13,868 nucleotides of DNA from the NCBI GenBank assembly GCA_041678445.1, contig JBAYOD010000067.1, forward strand, positions 1-13,868. Reading direction: 5' to 3'. The translations under genes and the position numbers were made by a program. The stretch's first letter is position 1. Each line of letters starts with the position of its first letter. Below the pieces are notes generated by a model, which had not been told where the DNA came from, made no database searches, and was given only the letters and a program-made list of their open reading frames with translations. The DNA comes from Zeimonas sp041678445 (GTDB taxonomy: Bacteria; Pseudomonadota; Gammaproteobacteria; Burkholderiales; Burkholderiaceae_E). Shown piece after piece: positions 1 to 6,462 of this stretch.

Positions 1-3
1 AAC

Positions 4-1716
4 ATGGTGGAGACCAGGATCGAACGTTTCTGGCTGAAGAACTATCCGGACTCGGTGCCGCACGATATCGACTGGACCCAGTACTCATCACTGGTGCAGC
101 TGATCGAGGAAGCCTTTGCCAAATACCGCGATCGCAAGGCCTATGTCGGCTTCGGGCGCGAGATCACCTTCGGCGACGTCGACCGCAAGTCACGCGCCCT
201 GGCCGCCTTCCTGCAGGCCAAGGGACTGAAGAAGGGCGATCGTGTCGCGATCATGATGCCGAACGTGCTGCAGTATCCGGTAGCGATCGCCGGCGTGCTG
301 CGCGCCGGGCTGGTGGTGGTCAACGTCAACCCGTTGTACACGCCGCGTGAACTGGAGCATCAGCTCACGGACTCGGGCGCGAAGGCGATCATCATTCTCG
401 AGAACTTCGCGCATACGCTGCAGCAGGTGATCGGCCGCAGCAGCATTACCGAAGTGGTCCTCGCATCGATGGGCGATCTGCTGGGCTTCCCGAAAGGAAA
501 CCTCGTCAACTTCGTCGTGCGCCATGTGAAGAAGATGGTGCCGGCTTTCGAACTGGCCAGGGTCACCCGCTTCAACGAGGCCCTGAGCGAGGGCGAACGG
601 CACAACCTGTCGCCGGTCGAGATCGGTCATGAAGACCCGGCCTTCCTGCAGTACACCGGCGGCACGACCGGGGTGTCCAAGGGGGCCACGCTGGTCCACC
701 GCAACGTGATCGCCAACACGCTGCAATCCGAGGCCTGGATGCAGCCGGCGGTGCATGATCCGAACAAGCCGCCGCCGCCCGAACAGCTGATCACGGTCTG
801 CGCGCTGCCGCTCTATCACATCTTCGCGCTGACGGTCTGCTGCCTGCTCGGCATGCGCACCGGCGGGCTGAACATCCTGATCCCGAATCCGCGTGACCTG
901 CCCGCGCTGATCAAGGAGATCCAGCCGTACAGGATCAACCTGTTCCCGGCAGTGAACACGCTGTACAACGCGCTGGCCCACAACGAGGCGTTCGCGAAGC
1001 TCGATTTCTCCGGCCTGCGGGTGTCCAACGGCGGCGGGATGTCGGTCCAGAAGACGGTGGCCGAGCGCTGGCTGAAGATCACCGGCTGTCCGATCTGCGA
1101 AGGCTACGGCCTGTCGGAGACCTCACCGTCGGCAACCTGCAATCCGACCGATACGACCGAGTACAGCGGCACGATCGGCCTGCCGCTGCCGTCGACCGAG
1201 ATCGTGATCCTCGATGACGATGGCCGGATGCTGCCGCTGGGCGAGCGCGGCGAGATTGCCATCCGCGGTCCGCAGGTGATGGCCGGCTACTGGAACCGCC
1301 CGGATGAAACCGCAAATGTCATGACCGCCGACGGCTTCTTCAAGAGCGGCGACATCGGCGTCATGGACGAGCGCGGCTACGTGACCATCGTCGATCGCAA
1401 GAAGGACATGATCCTGGTCTCGGGCTTCAACGTCTATCCGAACGAGGTCGAGGAAATCATCTCCATGCACCCGGGCGTGCTCGAAGTGGCGGCGGTCGGC
1501 GTGCCCGACGAGCATTCGGGCGAAGCGGTCAAGATCTTCGTGGTCCGCAAGGATCCGGCCCTGACCGAGGGTGATGTCCTGAAGTACGGCCACGACAACC
1601 TGACGGGCTACAAGCGGCCTCGCCAGGTCGAGTTCCGTGACGAGCTGCCCAAGACCAACGTCGGCAAGATCCTGCGTCGCGAACTGCGCGACGAGGCGTT
1701 GAAGAAAGCCGCTTGA
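4..1716 (+). CDS. fadD: Long-chain fatty acid-CoA ligase (acyl-CoA synthetase)
   Basis: This is a 570-residue member of the ANL adenylate-forming superfamily. It activates free fatty acids to acyl-CoA with ATP through an acyl-adenylate, feeding beta-oxidation and lipid metabolism at the inner membrane. Visible motifs are the ATP-binding P-loop YTGGTTGVSKG (217-227), GYGLSET (367-373), and the hinge and FACS signature DRKKDMILVSGFNVYP (464-479). The C-terminal catalytic lysine is K555 in KTNVGK. The N-terminus (WLKNYPDSVP) lines up with the FadD family start, so the gene looks complete, but only three bases precede the ATG, so its ribosome site and any earlier start lie outside the window. A YceI-family frame follows ten bases after the stop. 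Length and motifs match FadD. The exact chain-length preference cannot be read from sequence. Confidence 0.93.
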   Translation: MVETRIERFWLKNYPDSVPHDIDWTQYSSLVQLIEEAFAKYRDRKAYVGFGREITFGDVDRKSRALAAFLQAKGLKKGDRVAIMMPNVLQYPVAIAGVLRAGLVVVNVNPLYTPRELEHQLTDSGAKAIIILENFAHTLQQVIGRSSITEVVLASMGDLLGFPKGNLVNFVVRHVKKMVPAFELARVTRFNEALSEGERHNLSPVEIGHEDPAFLQYTGGTTGVSKGATLVHRNVIANTLQSEAWMQPAVHDPNKPPPPEQLITVCALPLYHIFALTVCCLLGMRTGGLNILIPNPRDLPALIKEIQPYRINLFPAVNTLYNALAHNEAFAKLDFSGLRVSNGGGMSVQKTVAERWLKITGCPICEGYGLSETSPSATCNPTDTTEYSGTIGLPLPSTEIVILDDDGRMLPLGERGEIAIRGPQVMAGYWNRPDETANVMTADGFFKSGDIGVMDERGYVTIVDRKKDMILVSGFNVYPNEVEEIISMHPGVLEVAAVGVPDEHSGEAVKIFVVRKDPALTEGDVLKYGHDNLTGYKRPRQVEFRDELPKTNVGKILRRELRDEALKKAA

Positions 1717-1726
1717 TCGAATCTGA

Positions 1727-2182
1727 CTGAAGGAGGGTCTTCCGCTGCGGGCGCGCTTCGACGAGGTCGACGGCTTCATCGAACTGGATCGCAAGGCTGG
1801 CACGGGTCAGGCGCAGATCACGATCGACATGGCCTCGGTCAGCTCGGGCGTGCCGGAGTTCGACGCGCATCTGAAGAACCCGGATTTCTTCGACGTGGCG
1901 AAAGCGCCGAAAGCACGTTTCGTCGGCAAGGAGTTCAGCTTCGAGGGTAACCGGTTGACCCGCGTCGCGGGTGAGCTGACGCTGCTCGGCAAGACCCTGC
2001 CGGTGACGCTCGAGGGCCGGCGTTTCAACTGCTACGACCAGCCGGTGCTCAAGGTGCACGTCTGCGGCGGTGATTTCGAGACGATCATCCAGCGCAGCCA
2101 GTGGGGGATGAACTGGGGCATCGACATGGGAGTGCCGGATACCGTGCGGCTGCTGATCCAGATCGAAGCTATCCAGAAGTAG
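1727..2182 (+). pseudogene. YceI-family protein, 5'-truncated and without a start codon
   Basis: YceI proteins are small, usually periplasmic beta-barrels of lipocalin-like fold that bind polyisoprenoid or amphiphilic ligands; intact forms have about 190 residues including a signal peptide. Here the frame is open from 1727 and already encodes conserved family sequence (RARFDEVDGFIELD, then TIDMASVSSGVPEFDAHL, NPDFFDVAK and GELTLLGKTLPVTLEG). The signal peptide and first strands (roughly 30-50 residues) are missing. There is no ATG, GTG or TTG in frame before M at 1829, which would start inside the domain and leave 117 residues. A strong ribosome-site-like AAGGAGG lies at 1730-1736, directly before the surviving coding part, as if a deletion fused a leader to the middle of the gene. 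The two cysteines near the C-terminal end (FNCYDQPVLKVHVCGG) are intact. Family assignment is firm; loss of function, as opposed to an assembly error, is inferred. Confidence 0.75.
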
Positions 2183-2215
2183 GCGAAGCGATCCAGAAGC
2201 AGGGCAGGCAGCCGC

Positions 2216-2246
2216 AAAAAAAGCGCCGGGTTTGATCCCGGCGCTT
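2216..2246 (-). terminator. Intrinsic terminator of the first porin
   Basis: A perfect 10-bp stem (2221-2230 with 2237-2246, loop TTTGAT) is flanked on its low-coordinate side by seven A residues (2216-2222). Read on the minus strand this is a G/C hairpin followed by a run of T, about 60 bases past the porin stop. It also faces the YceI remnant, whose transcript would run into it from the other side. Confidence 0.88.
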
Positions 2247-2259
2247 CGTTCTAAATCGA

Positions 2260-2301
2260 CCGCCGCCCGGGGGCGGCGGCAACCGGCCGAAGCCGGCTTC
2301 G
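2260..2301. repeat. Two inverted repeats just after the porin stop
   Basis: The arm CCGCCGCCC (2260-2268) pairs with GGGCGGCGG (2271-2279) around a two-base centre. It is followed by CGAAGCCGGCTTCG (2288-2301), a perfect 14-bp palindrome. Both lie between the porin stop codon (2304-2306) and the terminator. They would form extra hairpins in the 3' untranslated RNA and may stabilise the message against 3' exonucleases. Confidence 0.6.
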
Positions 2302-2303
2302 AC

Positions 2304-3317
2304 TTAGAACATGTGGCGGATGCCGACCGCGAAGGCCTTCGGATCCTGGTTGGCGGACGTGCCGACAAACGACTGCGAGTAGCGCAGACCGAAGGCAGCG
2401 CCGTCCTTGTTGTCCAGCTGGCCATAGCTGGCGTACAGGTTGGTACGCTTGGACAGCGGGTGGACGTAGGCGATACCGAAGGACTTGGCTTCCGGCGAGC
2501 CGGCCGAGTCGAGTTCCTGCTGGATGTAGTTGACCAGCAGTTCGCCCGAGCCCAGCTTGATGCCGGCGCCGACACCGATACCCTCGTGCTCGAGGCCGTC
2601 GTCACGATCGGCCATGCCGTAGTTGACGGCGACACGGAAGGCGCCGAAGCGGTACTGGACGCCGACGCCGTACTGGTCGTCGTTGCCCGTGCCGTTGTCG
2701 ATCGACTGGAAATAGCCCTGGACGGTCAGCGGGCCGGCAGCATAGACGCCCGACAGGCCGTACATGTCGCCGACGTTGTTGCCGCTGTGGTCTTCACCGG
2801 TGGCGTACATCGCGCGGACGGTCACGCCGCCGAAGGTGCCCGTGTAGTGCAGGCCGTTGCTGGCACGGGTGGCAACACCCAGGTTACCGCCTTGAGCCGT
2901 GTAGGTCAGCCAGTTGCCGAACATGCCATAGCCCATGACATCGGTCGTGCCCGCGGCCAAGAACCCGGGGGTGTAGTCACGGCCGAGGCGGACTTCGCCG
3001 AACGAGCCGGCCAGGCCGACCACGGCACGACGCTGCCAGAACTGGGCATCGTGGTTGCCGGTACCGTAGTCGATACCTGCTTCGATGTTGAAGACGGCCT
3101 TCAGGCCGTTGCCCAGGTCTTCCGAGCCACGGACACCGAAGCGGCTGGTCGACTGGACGCCCGAGAAGACCTCGACGATCGAGTCGCTGCCCGGAACGTC
3201 GCTGTCGGCCATACCGATACCGGCATCAGCGATACCGTACAGCGTCACATTGGTCTGAGCGACGGCTGCACCGGCGAATGCGCCCGTAACAGCCAGCGCA
3301 AGCAGGGTTTTCTTCAT
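2304..3317 (-). CDS. Outer-membrane general porin (first copy)
   Basis: This 337-residue trimeric-type porin of the Gram-negative porin family (Burkholderiales OmpC-like) should form a 16-stranded barrel for diffusion of small hydrophilic solutes. A Sec signal peptide covers residues 1-20 (MKKTLLALAV..., cleavage after AVA). The mature protein begins QTNVTLYG and ends VGIRHMF, with the C-terminal aromatic residue used by the BAM machinery. Family blocks include GSEDLGNGLKAVFNIEAG, GLAGSFGEVRLGRDYTPG and YVHPLSKRTNLYA. The start is supported by AGGAG a short distance upstream on the minus strand. It lies immediately downstream of, and is clearly paralogous to, the porin at 3582-4628; a terminator between them argues for separate transcripts. 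Ion selectivity cannot be assigned. Confidence 0.95.
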   Translation of the reverse strand: MKKTLLALAVTGAFAGAAVAQTNVTLYGIADAGIGMADSDVPGSDSIVEVFSGVQSTSRFGVRGSEDLGNGLKAVFNIEAGIDYGTGNHDAQFWQRRAVVGLAGSFGEVRLGRDYTPGFLAAGTTDVMGYGMFGNWLTYTAQGGNLGVATRASNGLHYTGTFGGVTVRAMYATGEDHSGNNVGDMYGLSGVYAAGPLTVQGYFQSIDNGTGNDDQYGVGVQYRFGAFRVAVNYGMADRDDGLEHEGIGVGAGIKLGSGELLVNYIQQELDSAGSPEAKSFGIAYVHPLSKRTNLYASYGQLDNKDGAAFGLRYSQSFVGTSANQDPKAFAVGIRHMF

Positions 3318-3366
3318 TGATCAATCTCCTAGGTTTCTGGAAATCGACGGCCTCCGTGCCGCCGCA

Positions 3367-3373
3367 CCCCCCC
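3367..3373 (-). repeat. Seven-base poly-G (minus strand) upstream of the first porin
   Basis: A C7 run on the plus strand (G7 in the porin's sense) lies about 50 bases upstream of its start codon, with a C5 run near 3390-3394. The region between the upstream terminator and the start is about 100 bases, so the tract is in the promoter or leader. I could not place a convincing -35/-10 pair around it. Confidence 0.5.
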
Positions 3374-3421
3374 GGATCGGCCAATGGCACCCCCGGACAG
3401 AAGTTGCTTTGTATTCTCGCG

Positions 3422-3455
3422 AAAATCCCCGGCCAGGCAAAGGAAGCCGGGGATT
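3422..3455 (-). terminator. Intrinsic terminator of the second porin
   Basis: AATCCCCGGC (3424-3433) pairs perfectly with GCCGGGGATT (3446-3455) around a 12-base loop. On the minus strand the stem is followed by TTTT (A run at 3422-3425). It lies about 125 bases past the stop of the upstream porin and just before the promoter region of the next one. Confidence 0.72.
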
Positions 3456-3537
3456 CCGATCACCGTTTTGCTTCCGACTGTCTCGGAAGTGCAACAAATC
3501 TTCGGGTGCGTCGCTGCGGGGGCCTGACCCTGCCTTG

Positions 3538-3571
3538 CCGGGATTCCGGCGCGGCGGCGACGGAATCCCGG
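3538..3571 (-). other. 3'-UTR hairpin after the second porin
   Basis: CCGGGATTCCG (3538-3548) pairs with CGGAATCCCGG (3561-3571), an 11-bp perfect stem with a 12-base G/C-rich loop, ten bases past the porin stop. No T run follows on the minus strand, so it is more likely a stabilising or pausing hairpin than the main terminator, which sits further on at 3422-3455. Confidence 0.65.
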
Positions 3572-3581
3572 ATACGCGGCA

Positions 3582-4628
3582 TCAGAAGCGATGGCGGATG
3601 CCGACTGCAAAGGCCTTGGGTTCGGCGTTGGCGCCGCCGCTCACGCCGAAGCCGGCCGAGCGCAGCCCGAAGCCGGCGCCGTCCTTGTTGTCCATCTGAC
3701 CGTAGGTCGCGTACAGGTTGGTGCGCTTGGACAGCGGGTGGACGTAGGCGATGCCGAAGGACCTGGCCTCGGGGCTGCCGGCAACATCGAGTTCCTGCTG
3801 CGTATAGTTGAACAGCACTTCGCCGGTGCCGAGCTTGACGCCCAGGCCGAGGTTGAGCGCCTCATGCTCGACGCTGCCGCCGCCCGGCACATCGCTGTCC
3901 ACCATGCCGTAGTTCAGCGCCACGCGGAAGGCGCCGAAGCGGTACTGGGCGCCCAGGCCGTATTCGTCGGCATCGTCCGTGCCGCCCGCGCCGTTGTTGA
4001 ACTCCCGGCTCTGGTAGTAGGCCTGGGCCGTCAGCGGGCCGGCGGCGTAGACGCCCGACAGCCCGTACATGTCGCCGCTGCCCTTCGGTGCGCTCACGCC
4101 GTCGGCTTCACCGGTGGCGTACATCGCGCGCAGGGTCAGGTTGCCGAACTTGCCCGTGTAGTGCAGGCCGTTGCTGGCGCGGCTGGTGATCCCGCCGTTG
4201 CCGCCGTAGTCGAGCCAGTTGCCGAACAGGCCCAGGCCCATGACATCCGTGGTGCCGATTGCCGAGTAGCCGGGCGTGTAGTCGCGTCCGAGACGGACTT
4301 CGCCGAAGCTGCCGGCAAGCCCGACCACTGCGCGGCGGCCCCAGAACTGGGTGTTGCTGGCCGCCGAGCCAGTGTCCCAGTTCACGCCGGCCTCGATGTT
4401 GAAGGTCGCTTTCAGGCCGTTGCCCAGGTCTTCCGAGCCGCGGATGCCGAAGCGGCTGCTCGACTGTACGCCCGAGAAGACGTGGACGACCGAATCCGAG
4501 CCCGGGGCGTCGGTGTCGGCCATACCGATACCGACATCGGCGATCCCGTACAGCGTTACGTTGGTTTGGGCGGCGGCAGTGCCGGCAGAGGCGCCGATGA
4601 CGGCCAGCGCCACGAGAGATTTCTTCAT
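3582..4628 (-). CDS. Outer-membrane general porin (second copy)
   Basis: This is a 348-residue porin of the same family and design as its neighbour: signal peptide at residues 1-20 (MKKSLVALAV..., cleavage after AAA), mature start QTNVTLYG, C-terminal VGIRHRF. The open frame extends 40 codons further upstream to 4748, but those residues are proline-rich and unlike a signal peptide. The ATG at 4628 has GGAG a few bases upstream and gives a proper export signal, so I use it. Shared blocks with the neighbour run along the whole length, with differences in surface-loop positions (for example the ASNTQFWGRRA and FNNGAGGTDDADE regions), as expected for duplicated porins diverging in exposed loops. 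It is transcribed away from coq7; its own promoter should lie between 4629 and 4760 but I could not identify it with confidence. Confidence 0.94.
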   Translation of the reverse strand: MKKSLVALAVIGASAGTAAAQTNVTLYGIADVGIGMADTDAPGSDSVVHVFSGVQSSSRFGIRGSEDLGNGLKATFNIEAGVNWDTGSAASNTQFWGRRAVVGLAGSFGEVRLGRDYTPGYSAIGTTDVMGLGLFGNWLDYGGNGGITSRASNGLHYTGKFGNLTLRAMYATGEADGVSAPKGSGDMYGLSGVYAAGPLTAQAYYQSREFNNGAGGTDDADEYGLGAQYRFGAFRVALNYGMVDSDVPGGGSVEHEALNLGLGVKLGTGEVLFNYTQQELDVAGSPEARSFGIAYVHPLSKRTNLYATYGQMDNKDGAGFGLRSAGFGVSGGANAEPKAFAVGIRHRF

Positions 4629-4757
4629 TCTCAGCTCCAGGATGGGATGTGCGCCTGCACAACGGGGCGGTGCGGGCTCGGACTCGAAGCTAGGTGCGGG
4701 GGGTTTCAGTTCGATGACGTCCGGGTGGATTGGCCCTGTCCGCGTCATTTCTCGAGC

Positions 4758-4785
4758 TTGAAAGGCGTCCGGACGGCGCTATGAT
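4758..4785 (+). promoter_or_regulatory. Sigma-70-type promoter of coq7
   Basis: TTGAAA (4758-4763) and TATGAT (4780-4785) are separated by 16 bases, predicting a start near 4792 and a leader of only about 24 bases before the coq7 ATG. The spacer itself contains the 10-bp palindrome CGTCCGGACG (4766-4775). Confidence 0.75.
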
Positions 4786-4804
4786 GTTGCGACGCGGCAA
4801 CATC
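4783..4804. promoter_or_regulatory. Perfect dyad over the coq7 -10 box and start region (operator candidate)
   Basis: GATGTTGC (4783-4790) and GCAACATC (4797-4804) form an 8-bp perfect inverted repeat with a six-base centre. The left half overlaps the -10 hexamer and the right half touches the ribosome site. Because the left half would lie upstream of the predicted start, it is better explained as a protein-binding site than as an RNA hairpin. Confidence 0.5.
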
Positions 4805-4815
4805 GGGAGGACGCA

Positions 4816-5559
4816 ATGAGTTCAGAGACTTGTTCCAGCGGCGACACGGGCATGGAAGTCGGCCAGGCGGCTGGCGTGGACGCCGGGGCGGCTGTCGACA
4901 TGCGGGCCGGGCAGCATCGGTTGCGACAGGAGCATCCGCTCGACCGCGTGCTTGCCGGTCTGGGGCGCGCGCTTGCGACCCTGACCGACTCGGTCCCGGC
5001 CGGCCGGCCGAATCCGGCCGCGGCGATCACCGATGACGGTCCGGCCGGTCATTCGGACCGTCAGCTGTCAGGCGCCCTGATGCGGGTGAATCACGTCGGT
5101 GAAGTCTGTGCGCAAGCGCTTTACGAAGGGCAGGCCGCCAGCACCCGCGACCCGGCCCTGGCCCGGCAGTTCCGGGAGGCGGCCGCCGAAGAAGGCGACC
5201 ATCTCGCCTGGACCCGTGCCCGCATCGACGAACTCGGCGCGCGGCCTTCGCTGCTCAATCCGCTGTGGTACGCGGGAGCCTTCGCGCTCGGCCTGATGGC
5301 GGGGCGGGCCGGCGACCGCATCAGCCTTGGCTTCATGGCCGAGACCGAGCGCCAGGTCGAGGAACATCTGGCCGGCCACCTCGACCGGCTGCCTGCCGAC
5401 GACCGTCGCTCGCGCGCAATCGTCGATCGGATGAAGGAAGACGAAGCCCGTCACGCCGAGGACGCCTTGCGCCTGGGCGGTGCCGAGCTGCCGTTCCCGG
5501 TTCGGGCGGCGATGCGGGCGGCCGCCAAAGTCATGACGCGGACGGCCCACTACATCTGA
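4816..5559 (+). CDS. coq7: 2-nonaprenyl-3-methyl-6-methoxy-1,4-benzoquinol hydroxylase (Coq7)
   Basis: Coq7 is a membrane-associated carboxylate-bridged diiron hydroxylase of the late ubiquinone pathway, acting on demethoxyubiquinol. The ligand set is complete: E96 in NHVGE, E126 and H129 in EEGDH, E178 in AETERQVEEH, and E210/H213 in DEARH. The ATG at 4816 is preceded by GGGAGG at 4805-4810 with a five-base spacer, so I keep this start. It gives 247 residues, longer than the roughly 205-215 I expect in related bacteria. The extra N-terminal part (about residues 1-40, rich in G, A and S/E) has no family match that I recognise and precedes the usual LDRVLAGLGRAL start. It is convergent with the OsmC-like gene and divergent from the porins, with its own promoter. 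Confidence 0.94.
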   Translation: MSSETCSSGDTGMEVGQAAGVDAGAAVDMRAGQHRLRQEHPLDRVLAGLGRALATLTDSVPAGRPNPAAAITDDGPAGHSDRQLSGALMRVNHVGEVCAQALYEGQAASTRDPALARQFREAAAEEGDHLAWTRARIDELGARPSLLNPLWYAGAFALGLMAGRAGDRISLGFMAETERQVEEHLAGHLDRLPADDRRSRAIVDRMKEDEARHAEDALRLGGAELPFPVRAAMRAAAKVMTRTAHYI

Positions 5560-5619
5560 TCCGAGCCAGCCACCGTTTGATCTGAACCATCCACCGTTCG
5601 GTCTGGACCATCCACCGAT
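5557..5619. repeat. Three 21-bp imperfect tandem repeats filling the coq7-osmC gap
   Basis: Units at 5557-5577, 5578-5598 and 5599-5619 follow the pattern TGATCYGARCCATCCACCGTT, the third being the most diverged (CGGTCTGGACCATCCACCGAT). The first begins exactly at the coq7 stop codon and the last ends at the first base of the convergent gene's stop codon, so the repeat is the whole intergenic region. Confidence 0.8.
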
Positions 5620-6041
5620 CAGTCTTCGACGATCTCCCAGTCGATCGTCAGCTCGGCAGTCTTCTCGATCATTGCCGTTGCCGAGCAGTACTTGTCGTGC
5701 GACATCCGGACGGCCCGCTCGACCATCTTCGCTTGCAGTCCGCGGCCGCGGACGATGAAGTGCATGCGGATCCGCGTGAAGACTTTGGGGTCGGTGTCGG
5801 CGCGCTCGGCCTGCAACTGCAGGTCGCAGCCGCGCACATCCTGGCCGTTCTTGCGCAGAATGACGACGACGTCATAGGCGGTACAGCCGCCGGTGCCGGC
5901 GAGCAGCAGCTCCATCGGACGCGGCGCCAGATTGCGGCCGCCGCCCTCCAGCGCGCCATCCATGACGACCACGTGTCCGCTGCCGGTTTCGGCGATGAAG
6001 GACATGCCGTCCAGTCCGGTCCATTTGACAGTGCATTCCAT
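5619..6041 (-). CDS. OsmC/YhfA-like family protein
   Basis: This 140-residue protein belongs to the OsmC/Ohr superfamily, whose members include thiol-dependent peroxidases acting on organic hydroperoxides; the YhfA-like branch is less defined biochemically. Two cysteines sit at the family's usual catalytic places: C53 in LLLAGTGGCTAYD and C119 in HDKYCSATAMI. RPMELLLAG (41-49) supplies the conserved Arg/Glu environment. Length is normal for the family. The start is supported by GAGGAG a few bases upstream on the minus strand. No signal peptide is seen, so it is cytoplasmic. It stands alone, convergent with coq7, and its upstream side faces the 683-bp region described separately. Peroxidase activity is inferred from the cysteine pair. 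Confidence 0.9.
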   Translation of the reverse strand: MECTVKWTGLDGMSFIAETGSGHVVVMDGALEGGGRNLAPRPMELLLAGTGGCTAYDVVVILRKNGQDVRGCDLQLQAERADTDPKVFTRIRMHFIVRGRGLQAKMVERAVRMSHDKYCSATAMIEKTAELTIDWEIVED

Positions 6042-6092
6042 GCCGGGCTCCTCGAAGCCTGCGTCCTTTTCCGACAGACGCCGGGATTGATG

Positions 6093-6147
6093 GGGTTCAG
6101 GGCCTTGTGTTGAGGGTTCAAGGCCGTTGAGGGTTCAAGGCCTTGCG
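6093..6147. repeat. Short degenerate tandem repeats (GGGTTCAAGGCC type)
   Basis: Three units start with GGGTTCA: 6093-6113 (21 bases), 6114-6130 (17 bases) and 6131-6147 (17 bases), with the core GGGTTCAAGGCCNTTG. A further GGGGGCCTTGCG follows near 6170. They lie about 50 bases upstream of the OsmC-like gene's start, possibly in its promoter region. Confidence 0.65.
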
Positions 6148-6190
6148 CACCGGGAATTCTACGGAGGTGGGGGCCTTGCGAGGGTGAGGG

Positions 6191-6288
6191 CCGGGCACTG
6201 AAATGGCATTGAAAGGGCCGGAAAATGAAATTGTGCAATGCAACATCAAAATTGTTGTTTCAACGACATTCCATTTTCAGTCCCCCGG
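6191..6288. repeat. Long imperfect inverted repeat in AT-rich DNA
   Basis: The left arm (6191-6214) and the reverse complement of the right arm (6258-6288) share, in the same order, CCGGG, ACTGAAA, TGG and TTGAAA, separated by small insertions in the right arm. About 21 base pairs are possible around a 43-base centre. It is followed by TTTT on the plus strand. It could be a miniature inverted-repeat element, a structured RNA or a decayed protein-binding region. Confidence 0.55.
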
Positions 6289-6427
6289 TTTTCATATCTT
6301 ATTGTGGAAAACCGAAATAGATCCAATTTCCCACGATTGCAAAACTTCAGCAAGACATTGAAATATAAGAGTTTTTAATGATGTCTGACAATCCCCTGAC
6401 TTCGTCGTTTCAGTGACAAATATATTC

Positions 6428-6456
6428 TTGCGTCGCAACATCCTCTTGGGTATAGT
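6428..6456 (+). promoter_or_regulatory. Predicted promoter of the small-RNA candidate
   Basis: TTGCGT (6428-6433) and TATAGT (6451-6456) are 17 bases apart, which predicts transcription from about 6463. The -35 hexamer is weak and lies within the 11-bp palindrome TTGCGTCGCAA (6428-6438), which could be a regulator site. A second possible -10, TATATT at 6421-6426, lies just upstream. Confidence 0.5.
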
Positions 6457-6462
6457 TCTTCC

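Noticed and set aside
2232..3320. A long plus-strand open frame of 362 codons opposite the first porin
   Set aside because: It is the complement of a porin with signal peptide, ribosome site and terminator. The high-GC third positions of the true gene keep the opposite strand open, and no known family is visible in the translation.
4629..4748. Forty-codon upstream extension of the second porin
   Set aside because: It would put a proline-rich segment before the signal peptide; the ATG at 4628 has a ribosome site and an exact signal peptide.
6225..6320. A 31-codon frame beginning ATGAAATTGTGC in the AT-rich island
   Set aside because: It lacks a proper ribosome site, overlaps the inverted repeat arms, and shows no recognisable protein pattern.
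6378..6416. A 12-codon frame (MMSDNPLTSSFQ) upstream of the small-RNA promoter
   Set aside because: Too short to judge, with no ribosome site.
4783..6442. GCAACATC shared by the coq7 promoter, the AT-rich island (6240-6247) and the small-RNA promoter (6435-6442), suggesting one common regulator
   Set aside because: The same eight bases, or their complement, also occur inside the coding parts of a porin (3781-3788) and the heme-binding gene (near 6923), so sharing is not specific. Only the coq7 copy is part of a perfect dyad.
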